Assembly (NCBI RefSeq): GCF_004337695.1
Contig: NZ_SJXJ01000001.1
Location: 310,001-374,000, forward strand
Source: Tenacibaculum sp. M341
GTDB taxonomy: Bacteria > Bacteroidota > Bacteroidia > Flavobacteriales > Flavobacteriaceae
Direction: 5' to 3'
Length of the DNA: 64,000 bases
A program made the position numbers and the translations under genes. Every line of letters begins with the position of its first letter. Positions within the stretch are counted from its first letter, which is position 1. The notes below the pieces were generated by a model. It saw nothing but the letters and a program-made list of their open reading frames with translations, searched no databases and was not told the origin of the DNA. Below, in pieces: positions 8,191-16,686 of the stretch.

Positions 8191-9693
8191 ATGAAGAATA
8201 TAACAATACTTTTTCCACATCAATTATTTAAAAATATTGATTTTCTACCTTCAAATACTATTATTTATATGGTAGAAGAAGCATTGTTTTTTAATCAATA
8301 TAATTTTCATAAACAAAAACTTTATTTTCATAGAGCAACAATGAAATTTTATGAAAGTTATTTAAAAGAAAACGGATTTGAGGTAGTGTATATTGAAGCA
8401 GCGAATTCACTTTCAGATATTAGATTATTGATTGCTGATTTAATGAAGTCAGAGGTGAAGGAGTTACATATTGTTGATCCTACTGATAATTGGCTAGAAA
8501 AGAGAATAAAAAGCGTAATTAATGATTCTGTAGAATTACACTGGTACGACAATCCATTGTTTATAAATTCTAGAGAAGATTTAAGTCCTTTTTTTAAGTC
8601 AACAAAAAAGAAGTTTTTTCAAACAACATTTTACAAAGAACAACGAGTAAAAAGAAATGTTTTAATAGAAAATGGAGGTCCTGTAGGAGGAAAGTGGACT
8701 TATGATGTAGATAACCGAAAAAAGTATCCTAAAAACAAAATTCCACCAGCTATTTCCTTTCCAGATAAGAATGTATTTACAGAAGAAGCCAGAATATATA
8801 TATCAAATCATTTTTCTAAAAATATAGGAAACCTTTCAAACATTTCTATTTATCCAATTACTTATGAAGAGTCAGAAGTCTGGCTACAACAATTTTTTGA
8901 AGTACGTTTTCATGAGTTTGGTGATTATGAAGATGCAATGGTAAAAGAAGCTCATTTTTTAAATCATAGTGTATTATCGCCATTAATAAATGTAGGATTA
9001 TTAGCTCCTTTAGATGTTATACATAAAGCTGTAGAGTATTCAAATTCGAATGGAGTTCCTTTAAATTCATTAGAAGGTTTTGTTCGACAAATTCTAGGAT
9101 GGAGAGAATTCATTAGAGGTGTTTACGAAGTAAAAGGAACAGAAGAGCGTACCAAAAACTTCTGGAAGCATAAAAGAAAAATTCCAGCTCCTTTCTATAC
9201 AGGTACCACAGGAATTTTACCAGTAGATAATATTATAAAAAAGATATTAAAAACAGGATATGCTCATCATATTGAACGATTAATGGTTTTAGGGAATTTT
9301 ATGTTGTTATGTGAGTTTGATCCTGATGAGGTATACCAATGGTTTATGGAGCTTTTTATTGATGCATATGATTGGGTAATGGTACCTAATGTGTATGGTA
9401 TGAGTTTATTTGCTGATGGAGGCTTAATGTCTACCAAACCTTATATAAGTAGCAGTAATTACATCAAAAAAATGAGTAATTACGAAAATGGTGATTGGCA
9501 GAAAATTTGGGACGGGTTGTTTTGGAGATTTATGGATGTAAATAGAGCGTTTTTATCTAAAAATGCCCGACTACGAATGCTGATTACCAACTTAGATAAA
9601 ATGGATGCGGAGAAAAGAACACTACATTTTAAAAACGCAACCGACTTTTTACAAAGTTTAGAACAAACCAAAGAATTGCAACAAACAGTATAA
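8191..9693 (+). CDS. FeS-BCP-type (PhrB-like) photolyase homologue lacking FeS cysteines
   Basis: 500 residues. The N-terminus (ITILFPHQLFKN) and the FAD-domain segments LEGFVRQILGWREFIRG, GYAHHIERLMVLGNFMLL and NVYGMSLFADGG are those of the bacterial (6-4) photolyase family (PhrB, CryB), which normally carries a 4Fe-4S cluster held by four cysteines. This protein has one cysteine in total, C374 in LLCEFDP, at the position of the first ligand. The other three would lie around residues 428-445, where the sequence is MSNYENGDWQKIWDG with no Cys and an apparent shortening. The catalytic histidine pair HH in GYAHHIERL is kept. It may be a cluster-free (6-4) photolyase or a repurposed cryptochrome. 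It directly abuts the DASH gene. Confidence 0.88.
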   Translation: MKNITILFPHQLFKNIDFLPSNTIIYMVEEALFFNQYNFHKQKLYFHRATMKFYESYLKENGFEVVYIEAANSLSDIRLLIADLMKSEVKELHIVDPTDNWLEKRIKSVINDSVELHWYDNPLFINSREDLSPFFKSTKKKFFQTTFYKEQRVKRNVLIENGGPVGGKWTYDVDNRKKYPKNKIPPAISFPDKNVFTEEARIYISNHFSKNIGNLSNISIYPITYEESEVWLQQFFEVRFHEFGDYEDAMVKEAHFLNHSVLSPLINVGLLAPLDVIHKAVEYSNSNGVPLNSLEGFVRQILGWREFIRGVYEVKGTEERTKNFWKHKRKIPAPFYTGTTGILPVDNIIKKILKTGYAHHIERLMVLGNFMLLCEFDPDEVYQWFMELFIDAYDWVMVPNVYGMSLFADGGLMSTKPYISSSNYIKKMSNYENGDWQKIWDGLFWRFMDVNRAFLSKNARLRMLITNLDKMDAEKRTLHFKNATDFLQSLEQTKELQQTV

Positions 9694-9705
9694 AGATTTA
9701 AAAAG

Positions 9706-11196
9706 ATGAGTGATAGAGAGAACATAACAGTAGTATGGCTAAAACGCGATCTACGATTGGAAGACAACGAGGCTTTATACAATGCCTTACAAAGCGGTAA
9801 AAGAGTATTGTTATTGTATGTTTTTGAAAATTTATTACTTAATGATCCTCATTACAGTGAGCGTCATTGGAATTTTATAAAACAATCATTACAAGATCTT
9901 AACGAGCAGTTACAAAAGTACAACACTAAAGTTTTATGTGTACAGGCAGATATTTTTGCGGTATTTAATCAATTGTTTAATGCTTACAATATCACTAATG
10001 TCTATTCGCATCAAGAAACAGGTTTATTAGTTACTTTTAATAGAGATAAAGAATTCAATAGATATTGTAGAAACAATTCGATTGAATGGTCAGAAAATAT
10101 TAACAACGGAGTTTTAAGAGGTTTGTTAAATAGAGAAGATTGGTTTGAAAAATGGGAACATTACATGTACCAATCTCCTTTAACATTTGAAGCATCTTCA
10201 CAAGATTTCTTGTCAATTCAAGAAATAGATAAATTATCTAAGTATTTTATGTTAATGGATTTAGCTACTGAGAAGGATACGAATTTTCAGTATGGTGGTA
10301 GATCGATGGCTTGGAAATATGCAGATACTTTTTTTGAAACAAGACATGAGAAATACATGTTCCATATATCTAAGCCAGAAGCTTCAAGATCAAGTTGTAG
10401 TCGTTTATCTCCATACATAGCATGGGGGAATGTATCAATTAGAGAAATTTTTCAGAAAGCAAAAGAAGTAAAAGCAGAAAGTGAGAATAAAAGACATTTA
10501 GGAGCTTTTATATCTCGTTTACGTTGGCAAGCACACTTTATTCAAAAGTTTGAAATGGAGTGTACTATGGAGAATGCAAGCATTAATAAAGGATATCACA
10601 AACTTAAAAAATCAATTTCTGAAACTTATAAAATAGCATGGGAAACAGGTCAAACAGGTTTTCCGTTAGTAGATGCTTCTATGCGTTGTTTAAATGAAAC
10701 TGGTTATGTTAATTTTAGAATGAGAGCAATGTTGGTTTCTTTTTTTACACACATTTTATGGCAACCTTGGCAAGAAGCAACTCATCATTTGTCTAGATGT
10801 TTCTTAGATTTTGAACCAGGAATTCATTTTCCGCAGTTACAAATGCAAGCAGGAGAAACAGGAATTAACAATTTACGCATTTACAATCCGATAAAAAACG
10901 GACAAGAACATGATCCGGATGCTTTATTTATAAAAAAATGGGTGCCAGAATTAGCAAATTTACCAGTGCCTTTTATTCATGAACCTTATTTAATGACACA
11001 ATTAGACCAGCAGTTTAATAATTTCCATTTAGGGAAAGATTATCCATGTCCGATTGTAGATGTTAAAGAGAATAGAAAGAAAGCAAGTGATATTTTATGG
11101 AATATGAAAAAAAATCCGATGGTACGTAGAGAGAGTATGCGAATTTTAAGAAAACATACTATCACAGATAGAAAAAGAATGTTAAGAGACGAATGA
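9706..11196 (+). CDS. Class I-like cryptochrome/photolyase
   Basis: 496 residues with an antenna domain (VVWLKRDLRLEDNEAL) and an FAD-binding domain: SRLSPYIAWGNVSIREI, RLRWQAHFIQKFE, TGFPLVDASMRCLNETGYVNFRMRAML, then a divergent tail region INNLRIYNPIKNGQEHDPDALFIKKWVPEL. The W-x-x-HDPDG-type segment of photolyases is recognisable as EHDPDA. It belongs to the class I/proteobacterial cryptochrome-like branch; whether it is a CPD photolyase or a sensory cryptochrome cannot be decided by reading. It starts 12 nt after the FeS-BCP-type gene and overlaps the next gene by 4 nt. Confidence 0.88.
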   Translation: MSDRENITVVWLKRDLRLEDNEALYNALQSGKRVLLLYVFENLLLNDPHYSERHWNFIKQSLQDLNEQLQKYNTKVLCVQADIFAVFNQLFNAYNITNVYSHQETGLLVTFNRDKEFNRYCRNNSIEWSENINNGVLRGLLNREDWFEKWEHYMYQSPLTFEASSQDFLSIQEIDKLSKYFMLMDLATEKDTNFQYGGRSMAWKYADTFFETRHEKYMFHISKPEASRSSCSRLSPYIAWGNVSIREIFQKAKEVKAESENKRHLGAFISRLRWQAHFIQKFEMECTMENASINKGYHKLKKSISETYKIAWETGQTGFPLVDASMRCLNETGYVNFRMRAMLVSFFTHILWQPWQEATHHLSRCFLDFEPGIHFPQLQMQAGETGINNLRIYNPIKNGQEHDPDALFIKKWVPELANLPVPFIHEPYLMTQLDQQFNNFHLGKDYPCPIVDVKENRKKASDILWNMKKNPMVRRESMRILRKHTITDRKRMLRDE

Positions 11197-11618
11197 TTTA
11201 CAATACAACATATAACAACGAAGATTTCATCAAAGAAACAAACATAGCCTTAGGAAAAGACTTTTCACTATTTCAAAAAATTAAAATGAAAGGTGTAGGA
11301 TCGGGTAGGCTAATGATTGCAAAAATGAGTAGTAAACTTCAGCCTAAACAAAAACAGTTTAGTGAATTGAATTATGGAAATATTGAGCTAAGACCTAAAG
11401 GGATTTTAGTGCATTTTACTAACAGATTAGAACGTTTTTCTTGGGCAATACCTTATTATAAACTGGTGATTTATAATGCTCAGTTTTTTAGCATCCATGC
11501 CGATGGAAATTCAATTCAGTTTTTAAAAAATAAAAATTACGTAGAGAACAAAAAGTTCATTAATAAAATGACTGATTTAAAGAACACTTTTTTAAACTTA
11601 GATTACTATGACGGATAG
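11193..11618 (+). CDS. Unknown protein of the photolyase operon
   Basis: 141 residues, not recognised. It lacks a signal peptide and transmembrane segments. The central part (ELRPKGILVHFTNRLERFSW, then LVIYNAQFFSIHADGNSIQF) is beta-rich and resembles small bacterial PH-like or GRAM-like domains in pattern only. The start overlaps the photolyase stop by 4 nt and the end overlaps the DUF2805 gene by 11 nt. The tight coupling shows it is a real gene with a role linked to its neighbours. Confidence 0.75.
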   Translation: MIYNTTYNNEDFIKETNIALGKDFSLFQKIKMKGVGSGRLMIAKMSSKLQPKQKQFSELNYGNIELRPKGILVHFTNRLERFSWAIPYYKLVIYNAQFFSIHADGNSIQFLKNKNYVENKKFINKMTDLKNTFLNLDYYDG

Positions 11619-11874
11619 ACAAATAGATAGAATTATAGAAATGGCATGGGAAGACAGAACCACTTTTGATGCAATTAAATATCAATTTGGATTAAAGGAA
11701 CAAGAAGTGATTGACCTTATGCGCAAAGAAATGAAACCTTCAAGCTTTAGAATGTGGCGCAAACGAGTACAAGGTAGAAGTACAAAGCATCAAGCAAAAA
11801 GAGAATTTGCAAAAGGAAGGTTTAAGTGTAGTAGACAAAGAAATATTTCAAATAATAAAGTATCTAAACGCTAA
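11608..11874 (+). CDS. DUF2805 / TIGR03643 family protein
   Basis: 88 residues. The N-terminal 55 residues (RQIDRIIEMAWEDRTTFDAI, then FGLKEQEVIDLMRKEMKPSSFRMWRKRV) are the conserved DUF2805 domain, a small helix-turn-helix-like fold that ends in RxTKH. The tail is very basic (about 10 Lys/Arg in the last 30 residues), compatible with nucleic-acid binding. DUF2805 genes are usual companions of photolyase genes, so its presence supports the photorepair reading of the operon. Biochemical function is unknown. Confidence 0.88.
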   Translation: MTDRQIDRIIEMAWEDRTTFDAIKYQFGLKEQEVIDLMRKEMKPSSFRMWRKRVQGRSTKHQAKREFAKGRFKCSRQRNISNNKVSKR

Positions 11875-11931
11875 TTCAGTTTAGAAATCATAAAATAAGC
11901 TTCTGTTTTCAGAAGAACAAACAACATACAT

Positions 11932-12612
11932 ATGAAAAATATACTAGTAATAGGAGGTAGTAAAGGTATTGGAGGTGCAATTGTAAATGCATTAAAAGAG
12001 ACCCATGGAATTATTAATTTAAGTAGAACAGTACCAGAAGCTCATACAAACATAACTCATTATTCAATTGATGTTTTAGAAGATGAGTTACCAGAAATAG
12101 AAGATGACATTCATGGATTGGTATTTTGTCCTGGTAGTATTAATTTAAAGCCTATAAATAGATTGTCTTTAGATGATTTTAGAAATGATTTTGAAATTAA
12201 TGTAATAGCAGCTGTAAAAGTTATTCAGAAATATATAAAATCATTAAAAAATAATAATGGTAGTGTGATTTTATTCAGTACAGTAGCTACTAAATTAGGT
12301 ATGCCATTTCATGCAAGTGTTGCAGCTAGTAAATCTGCAGTAGAGGGAATTACAAAATCTTTAGCAGGAGAGTTTGCTACAAAAGTAAGATTCAATTGTA
12401 TTGCTCCAACAGTTACAGATACATCGTTGGCAGAAAAACTATTAAGAAATGATAAGCAGCGTGAAAATATGGAAATGCGTCATCCACTTAAAAAGTTTTT
12501 AAAAGCAGAAGAGGTCGCTAGTTTAGCAGCTTATTTATTATCAGATGCCGCTGCAGCTATATCTGGACAAGTATTTCCAATTGATGCAGGTATTGTAAGT
12601 TTAAAATTATAA
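11932..12612 (+). CDS. SDR-family oxidoreductase-like protein with altered active site
   Basis: 226 residues. The cofactor loop is GGSKGIGGAI (residues 8-17) and the later NAG-like segment is replaced by FCPGSIN. The serine is present in ILFSTVATKLGMPFHASVA. The catalytic Tyr-x-x-x-Lys reads V130-A-A-S-K134, so the tyrosine is valine while the lysine is kept. Other SDR features (GEFATKVRFNCIAPTVTDT, SGQVFPIDAG) are normal. It may bind NAD(P) without classical dehydrogenase activity. It follows the DUF2805 gene by 57 nt and is 1 nt from the CIA30 gene, so it is part of the same operon. Confidence 0.85.
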   Translation: MKNILVIGGSKGIGGAIVNALKETHGIINLSRTVPEAHTNITHYSIDVLEDELPEIEDDIHGLVFCPGSINLKPINRLSLDDFRNDFEINVIAAVKVIQKYIKSLKNNNGSVILFSTVATKLGMPFHASVAASKSAVEGITKSLAGEFATKVRFNCIAPTVTDTSLAEKLLRNDKQRENMEMRHPLKKFLKAEEVASLAAYLLSDAAAAISGQVFPIDAGIVSLKL

Positions 12613-12613
12613 T

Positions 12614-13144
12614 ATGCGCTTGCTGATTTTATTTTTTTCAATATGCTTATTTATGAAGGAACAAACTGTTTTTGATTTTCATAAAGATTGTGAAATGAAT
12701 CGTTGGAGAATTGTAAATGATGATGTTATGGGAGGCATTTCATCATCTTCAATTTCTTTAAATGACGAGTTTGATGCTGTTTTTTCGGGAGCTGTTTCTA
12801 CAGAAAATAATGGAGGTTTTGCTATGACACAAGCTTCTGTTTCTGTTGAGGTACCTTCGGATGCTACTCGCGTAAAGTTAAGAGTAAAAGGAGACGGAAA
12901 ACAATATCAATTCAGAATAAAATCAACATTAAGTCAGCGTTATTGGTATGTACAATCTTTTGAAACTTCTAATAATTGGGAAGAAATTGTATTAGATTTA
13001 AAGGATTTTTATCCTTCTTTTAGAGGGTACCGTTTGGATAAGGATAACTTTTCTTCTAATAAAATAGAAAAAGTTGCTATTTTAATCGGAAATAAGAAAA
13101 ACGAAGATTTCAAATTAACGATAGATCATATAAAAATTAATTAA
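12614..13144 (+). CDS. CIA30-family protein
   Basis: 176 residues with a short hydrophobic N-terminus (MRLLILFFSICLFM) that could be a signal peptide. The rest is a CIA30/NDUFAF1-type beta-sandwich: WRIVNDDVMGGISSSSI, NNGGFAMTQA, then LRVKGDGKQYQFRIK and IEKVAILIGNKK. In mitochondria CIA30 helps complex I assembly; in bacteria the role is unknown and the fold resembles carbohydrate-binding modules. Homologues are common in bacterial photolyase/TspO neighbourhoods. It starts 1 nt after the SDR stop. Confidence 0.85.
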   Translation: MRLLILFFSICLFMKEQTVFDFHKDCEMNRWRIVNDDVMGGISSSSISLNDEFDAVFSGAVSTENNGGFAMTQASVSVEVPSDATRVKLRVKGDGKQYQFRIKSTLSQRYWYVQSFETSNNWEEIVLDLKDFYPSFRGYRLDKDNFSSNKIEKVAILIGNKKNEDFKLTIDHIKIN

Positions 13145-13150
13145 CCATTT

Positions 13151-13618
13151 ATGAATAAATACATACGTTTCATCATTTTTTTAGTATTCAATTTTTTAGC
13201 ACTTTATGTTGGTGTTTTAGTAATGAATGACGGACCTAGAACAGGTTGGTATGAATCTTTAAACAAAGCACCTTGGACACCTGCAAATTGGGTTTTTGGT
13301 GTGGCTTGGACTACCATTATGTTGTTATTTTCATTTTACATGACCAAATTAAGTTATGAGTACAAAGAATTTAGTAAAACGTTAATGAGTTTATACATAG
13401 CGCAATGGTTATTGAATGTAGGATGGAACTTAGTCTTTTTCAACAAGCATCTTACCGTAGTCGGTTTAATAGTAATAGCAGCTTTATGGTTACTGATAGG
13501 TTATTTCGCTTTTAATCATCTTAAAAAGTTGAAGTTTTATACTGCTTTAATAGCGCCTTATTTAGTTTGGATGACGATTGCTACAAGCTTAAATGCGTAT
13601 ATTGTTTTTTATAATTAA
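13151..13618 (+). CDS. tspO: TspO/MBR-family membrane protein
   Basis: 155 residues with five hydrophobic segments. The family signatures are visible: GWYESLNKAPWTPANWVFGVAW (split here as WYESLNKAPWTP and NWVFGVAW), AQWLLNVGWNLVFF in helix 3, and a last helix after IAPYLVWMTIATSLNAYI. TspO proteins bind tetrapyrroles such as protoporphyrin IX and take part in light/oxidative stress responses. As the last gene of the photolyase operon it supports the view that the locus deals with photosensitised damage. No clear terminator follows; 13619-13757 holds nothing I recognise. Confidence 0.93.
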   Translation: MNKYIRFIIFLVFNFLALYVGVLVMNDGPRTGWYESLNKAPWTPANWVFGVAWTTIMLLFSFYMTKLSYEYKEFSKTLMSLYIAQWLLNVGWNLVFFNKHLTVVGLIVIAALWLLIGYFAFNHLKKLKFYTALIAPYLVWMTIATSLNAYIVFYN

Positions 13619-13757
13619 TAAAGAAGATAGAAGCTAGAAAAAAGAGGTTAGACTTTGTGATTTTAGTTACACCGCATCAAATTTTCAGATTAATGGCTAT
13701 ATAATAAGAGTAGTTCAACTACTGCCAACTAAAAAACTGCTTACTGCAAGCCGATTG

Positions 13758-14366
13758 CTAAATAGTGGTTATTGTCCTAAAAGTAAGATTAATTCTTGGT
13801 CTGTGGATTTTTTTAGTAGGAGGTAAGCGGTGCAACCAATTGGTTTGTGTTTCGTCTTTCATAACAAGAAGAGAACCATGTTGTAACACTAAAGAAACAA
13901 CTTCCTTAGTGTCCTTATTTTTAAAAGCAAACTTTCTTTCCGCTCCAAAAGTTATAGAAGCAATAGCCCCATTCTTTTTTAAGTCCTTTTCGCCATCGCT
14001 ATGCCAAGCCATACCTTCAGAGCCATCATGATATAGATTCAATAAACAAGAATTATATGTTTCGTTTGTTTCTTTTTCAATGAATTTTTTAATGTTTAAA
14101 AGTTCATCAGTAAAGGTTAAGGCTGTTTTAGTAGTTTTTGAGTATGTGTATTGGAAAGGTTTATCTCCATACCAAGCAACCTTTCTTTTGGTGGTTATGA
14201 GCTTACCAAAAATAATAGCTTGATCATTTTTCCACTCAATGTTATGTAAAAGATGATCGTAATAAAAATCAGCCTCTTTTTTATTAAACACGCATCCGTA
14301 ATAATTTACAGTACCACCACTAGGTAGTAAATTAGTGATTTCATTATTTTGATTAAATAAATCCAT
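13758..14366 (-). CDS. alkB: AlkB-type 2-oxoglutarate/Fe(II) DNA dioxygenase
   Basis: 202 residues. The iron ligands are H122 and D124 in MAWHSDGE and H179 in NWLHRLP. The 2-oxoglutarate motif RxNxTxR is R191-INLTF-R197. NLYHDGSEGMAWHSD and ASITFGAERKFAF are typical of the ALKBH2/3-like bacterial branch. The enzyme oxidatively removes methyl groups from alkylated bases such as 1-methyladenine. The gene is alone on the minus strand, facing the photolyase operon, and ends about 140 bp from tspO. The hairpin upstream belongs to the M1 peptidase gene. Confidence 0.93.
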   Translation of the reverse strand: MDLFNQNNEITNLLPSGGTVNYYGCVFNKKEADFYYDHLLHNIEWKNDQAIIFGKLITTKRKVAWYGDKPFQYTYSKTTKTALTFTDELLNIKKFIEKETNETYNSCLLNLYHDGSEGMAWHSDGEKDLKKNGAIASITFGAERKFAFKNKDTKEVVSLVLQHGSLLVMKDETQTNWLHRLPPTKKIHRPRINLTFRTITTI

Positions 14367-14436
14367 GTTTAAATAGGTTTTAACGTAGCTATTAGTAATT
14401 ACACAAATTTACTAAATGTAAATAACCGTATAAAGT

Positions 14437-14471
14437 AAAAAAGACAGCAATTATCTATTGCTGTCTTTTTT
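14437..14471 (-). terminator. Terminator after M1 peptidase gene
   Basis: AAAAAAGACAGCAA and TTGCTGTCTTTTTT form a perfect 14-bp stem with a 7-nt loop. It lies 26 bp downstream of the minus-strand M1 gene stop and gives a U-tract on that strand. Confidence 0.85.
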
Positions 14472-14497
14472 GTAATTATAAAATGTATTACTAAATA

Positions 14498-16630
14498 TTA
14501 TCCTTTAATTTTACTTTTAAAAGCATCAAATTTAGTGTCATTCTTCTTAGGCCAGTTGTTGTTACTAGTATCAACATCCGCAGTTTCTAAATCTGGATCA
14601 AGAGCAATGTTTGTTACTTCTTTAGTAGAAGAGAAAACTTTAGTTACTTGGTTATCATTTAACCTCCAAATTTGAGCAGGATATGTTTTTCTTTCTTTAG
14701 TACCATCTTTGTATGTAAATTCAACAATAATAGGCATTACTAAACCACCAGGTTTGTTGTAAGTAACTTCATAGTAAAATTTAGAATCTGATTTCTTTCC
14801 TTTACCAAAAGCTAAACCAGCAGTTGTGTCTTCAATAAAATCTACATCATTTTTATTCTCTTTTGTATAGAATTTCTTTACATTTTGAATTCCTATATCA
14901 GTTACATCAGTAGTATAAAACCAACCTCTCCAAAACCAATCTAAGTCCATTGCAGAAGCATCTTCCATAGTTCTAAAGAAATCAGCAGGAGTAGGGTGTT
15001 TAAATTTCCAACGCTTTGAATATGTTTTGAAAGCATAGTCAAATAACTCACGTCCCATAATAGTTTCTCTTAAAATCCATAAACCAGTAGCAGGTTTACC
15101 GTATGCGTTATTACCAAACTCATATACATTATCACCTTTAGACATAATTGGCGCTATTCTTTCTTGATTTCCATCCATATACCCAACAATGTTTTTAGGT
15201 AAACCTCTTACAATAGGGAAATTCGGGTCGTAATCTTTTTCGGCAAGCATTTCAACAAAAGAGTTTAAACCTTCGTCCATCCAAGTCCATTTACGCTCAT
15301 CAGAGTTAACAATCATAGGGAAGAAGTTATGTCCTACTTCATGAATTGTTACTTTAATCATTCTATATTTTACTCTATCAGAATACGTTCCGTCAGGATT
15401 AGGTCTTCCTGGGTTGAAACATATTTGAGGATATTCCATTCCCATTTGTCCATCTACAGAAATAGCTTTGTGGTAAGGGTAATCAAAAGTATAACGAGAA
15501 TATGTTTTTAATGTTTGTGCAACAGCCTTTGTAGAATGATCACCATATAAAGGATTCGCTTCTTTTGAATAATATGAATATGCCATTACCGTTTTACCGT
15601 TAATATCAACAGCCATACCATCCCAAATAAACTTTCTAGAAGTAGCAAAAGCATAATCTCTTACGTTTTTAGCAAAAAACTTCCAAGTTTTTGTTTTTTT
15701 AGATTTTGTTTTCTCTGTTTTTTCAGCTTCAGCTTGACTAACTATAATAACAGGTTTATCAAAAGTCTTTTTAGCAACAGCTAACTGCTTTTGTTGTTTT
15801 TTAGTTAATACTTCTTTCTCATTCATTAAAACACCAGTAGCTCCTAAAATATGATCGTCAGGAGTTGTAATGTTTACTTCAAAATCACCAAACTCTAAAG
15901 CAAATTCACTTCTTCCCCAAAACTGATCATTTTGCCATCCTTCTACATTATCATACACACACATTCTTGGATAAAACTGAGCAATTACATAATTGTTATT
16001 GTTATCTTCTGGGAAATGTTCGTATCCAGATCTTCCTCTAACAACTCTATGATTGTTAATATTATACCACCACTCAATGTTAAAAGAAAAAGTAGCACCT
16101 GCAGCTAATGGCGTAGGTAAGTTAATACGCATCATTGTTTGGTTAATAATGTATGATAATTTGCTACCATCTGTATTAGTTACACTCATTATTTTAAAAC
16201 CACCATCAAAAGGAGCATCTTTAAAGTTACGATCAAAACTCTTTTTATCAACAGCTCTAGGAACTCTATCAGTTCTAATGTCTGGAGTTTTAGAGTCTGC
16301 AGCACGCATGTTTTGATCTAACTGTACCCATAAATAAGGTAATGCATCTTCAGAATTATTATGGTATGTAATAGTTTCTTTTCCTGATATTTGTTGTTTC
16401 TCATCGTTTAAAACGATGTCCATTTTATAATCAACCTTTTGTTGAGTATATTTTACACCTGGAGCACCAGAAGCTGTGTGTTTGTCATTTGGAGTAGCCA
16501 ATAAGTCATCAAGTTGTTTAAACTTGTTTTCATTTGTATGACCTTTTTGTGTTTTTCTTGCATTGTTTTGTGCTGAAATGGTTGTAATCACAAACAAAGC
16601 TGAAAAAATCAGTACAATTGTTTTTTTCAT
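14498..16630 (-). CDS. Secreted M1-family zinc metallopeptidase
   Basis: 710 residues. A Sec signal peptide is seen (MKKTIVLIFSALFVITTISAQ). The zinc site is complete: HEVGH at 430-434 and the third ligand E453 in WMDEGLNSF. The exopeptidase loop is GQMGMEYP (compare GxMEN), a variant seen in many Bacteroidota M1 proteins. The N-terminal beta domain (YKMDIVLNDEKQQISGKETITYHNN) and a C-terminal region after the catalytic helices are present. It probably degrades peptides in the periplasm or outside the cell. It is a single gene, with a strong terminator at 14437-14471. Confidence 0.92.
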   Translation of the reverse strand: MKKTIVLIFSALFVITTISAQNNARKTQKGHTNENKFKQLDDLLATPNDKHTASGAPGVKYTQQKVDYKMDIVLNDEKQQISGKETITYHNNSEDALPYLWVQLDQNMRAADSKTPDIRTDRVPRAVDKKSFDRNFKDAPFDGGFKIMSVTNTDGSKLSYIINQTMMRINLPTPLAAGATFSFNIEWWYNINNHRVVRGRSGYEHFPEDNNNNYVIAQFYPRMCVYDNVEGWQNDQFWGRSEFALEFGDFEVNITTPDDHILGATGVLMNEKEVLTKKQQKQLAVAKKTFDKPVIIVSQAEAEKTEKTKSKKTKTWKFFAKNVRDYAFATSRKFIWDGMAVDINGKTVMAYSYYSKEANPLYGDHSTKAVAQTLKTYSRYTFDYPYHKAISVDGQMGMEYPQICFNPGRPNPDGTYSDRVKYRMIKVTIHEVGHNFFPMIVNSDERKWTWMDEGLNSFVEMLAEKDYDPNFPIVRGLPKNIVGYMDGNQERIAPIMSKGDNVYEFGNNAYGKPATGLWILRETIMGRELFDYAFKTYSKRWKFKHPTPADFFRTMEDASAMDLDWFWRGWFYTTDVTDIGIQNVKKFYTKENKNDVDFIEDTTAGLAFGKGKKSDSKFYYEVTYNKPGGLVMPIIVEFTYKDGTKERKTYPAQIWRLNDNQVTKVFSSTKEVTNIALDPDLETADVDTSNNNWPKKNDTKFDAFKSKIKG

Positions 16631-16686
16631 TTTTAGTTATGTTATTTGAAATAGTGCTTAAAATTACTAATAAGTTTGCGGTTTCG

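Noticed and set aside
6886-11196. Three photolyase genes as recent tandem duplicates
   Set aside because: They belong to three different branches (DASH, FeS-BCP-type, class I-like) with low mutual similarity, so they were brought together rather than duplicated here.
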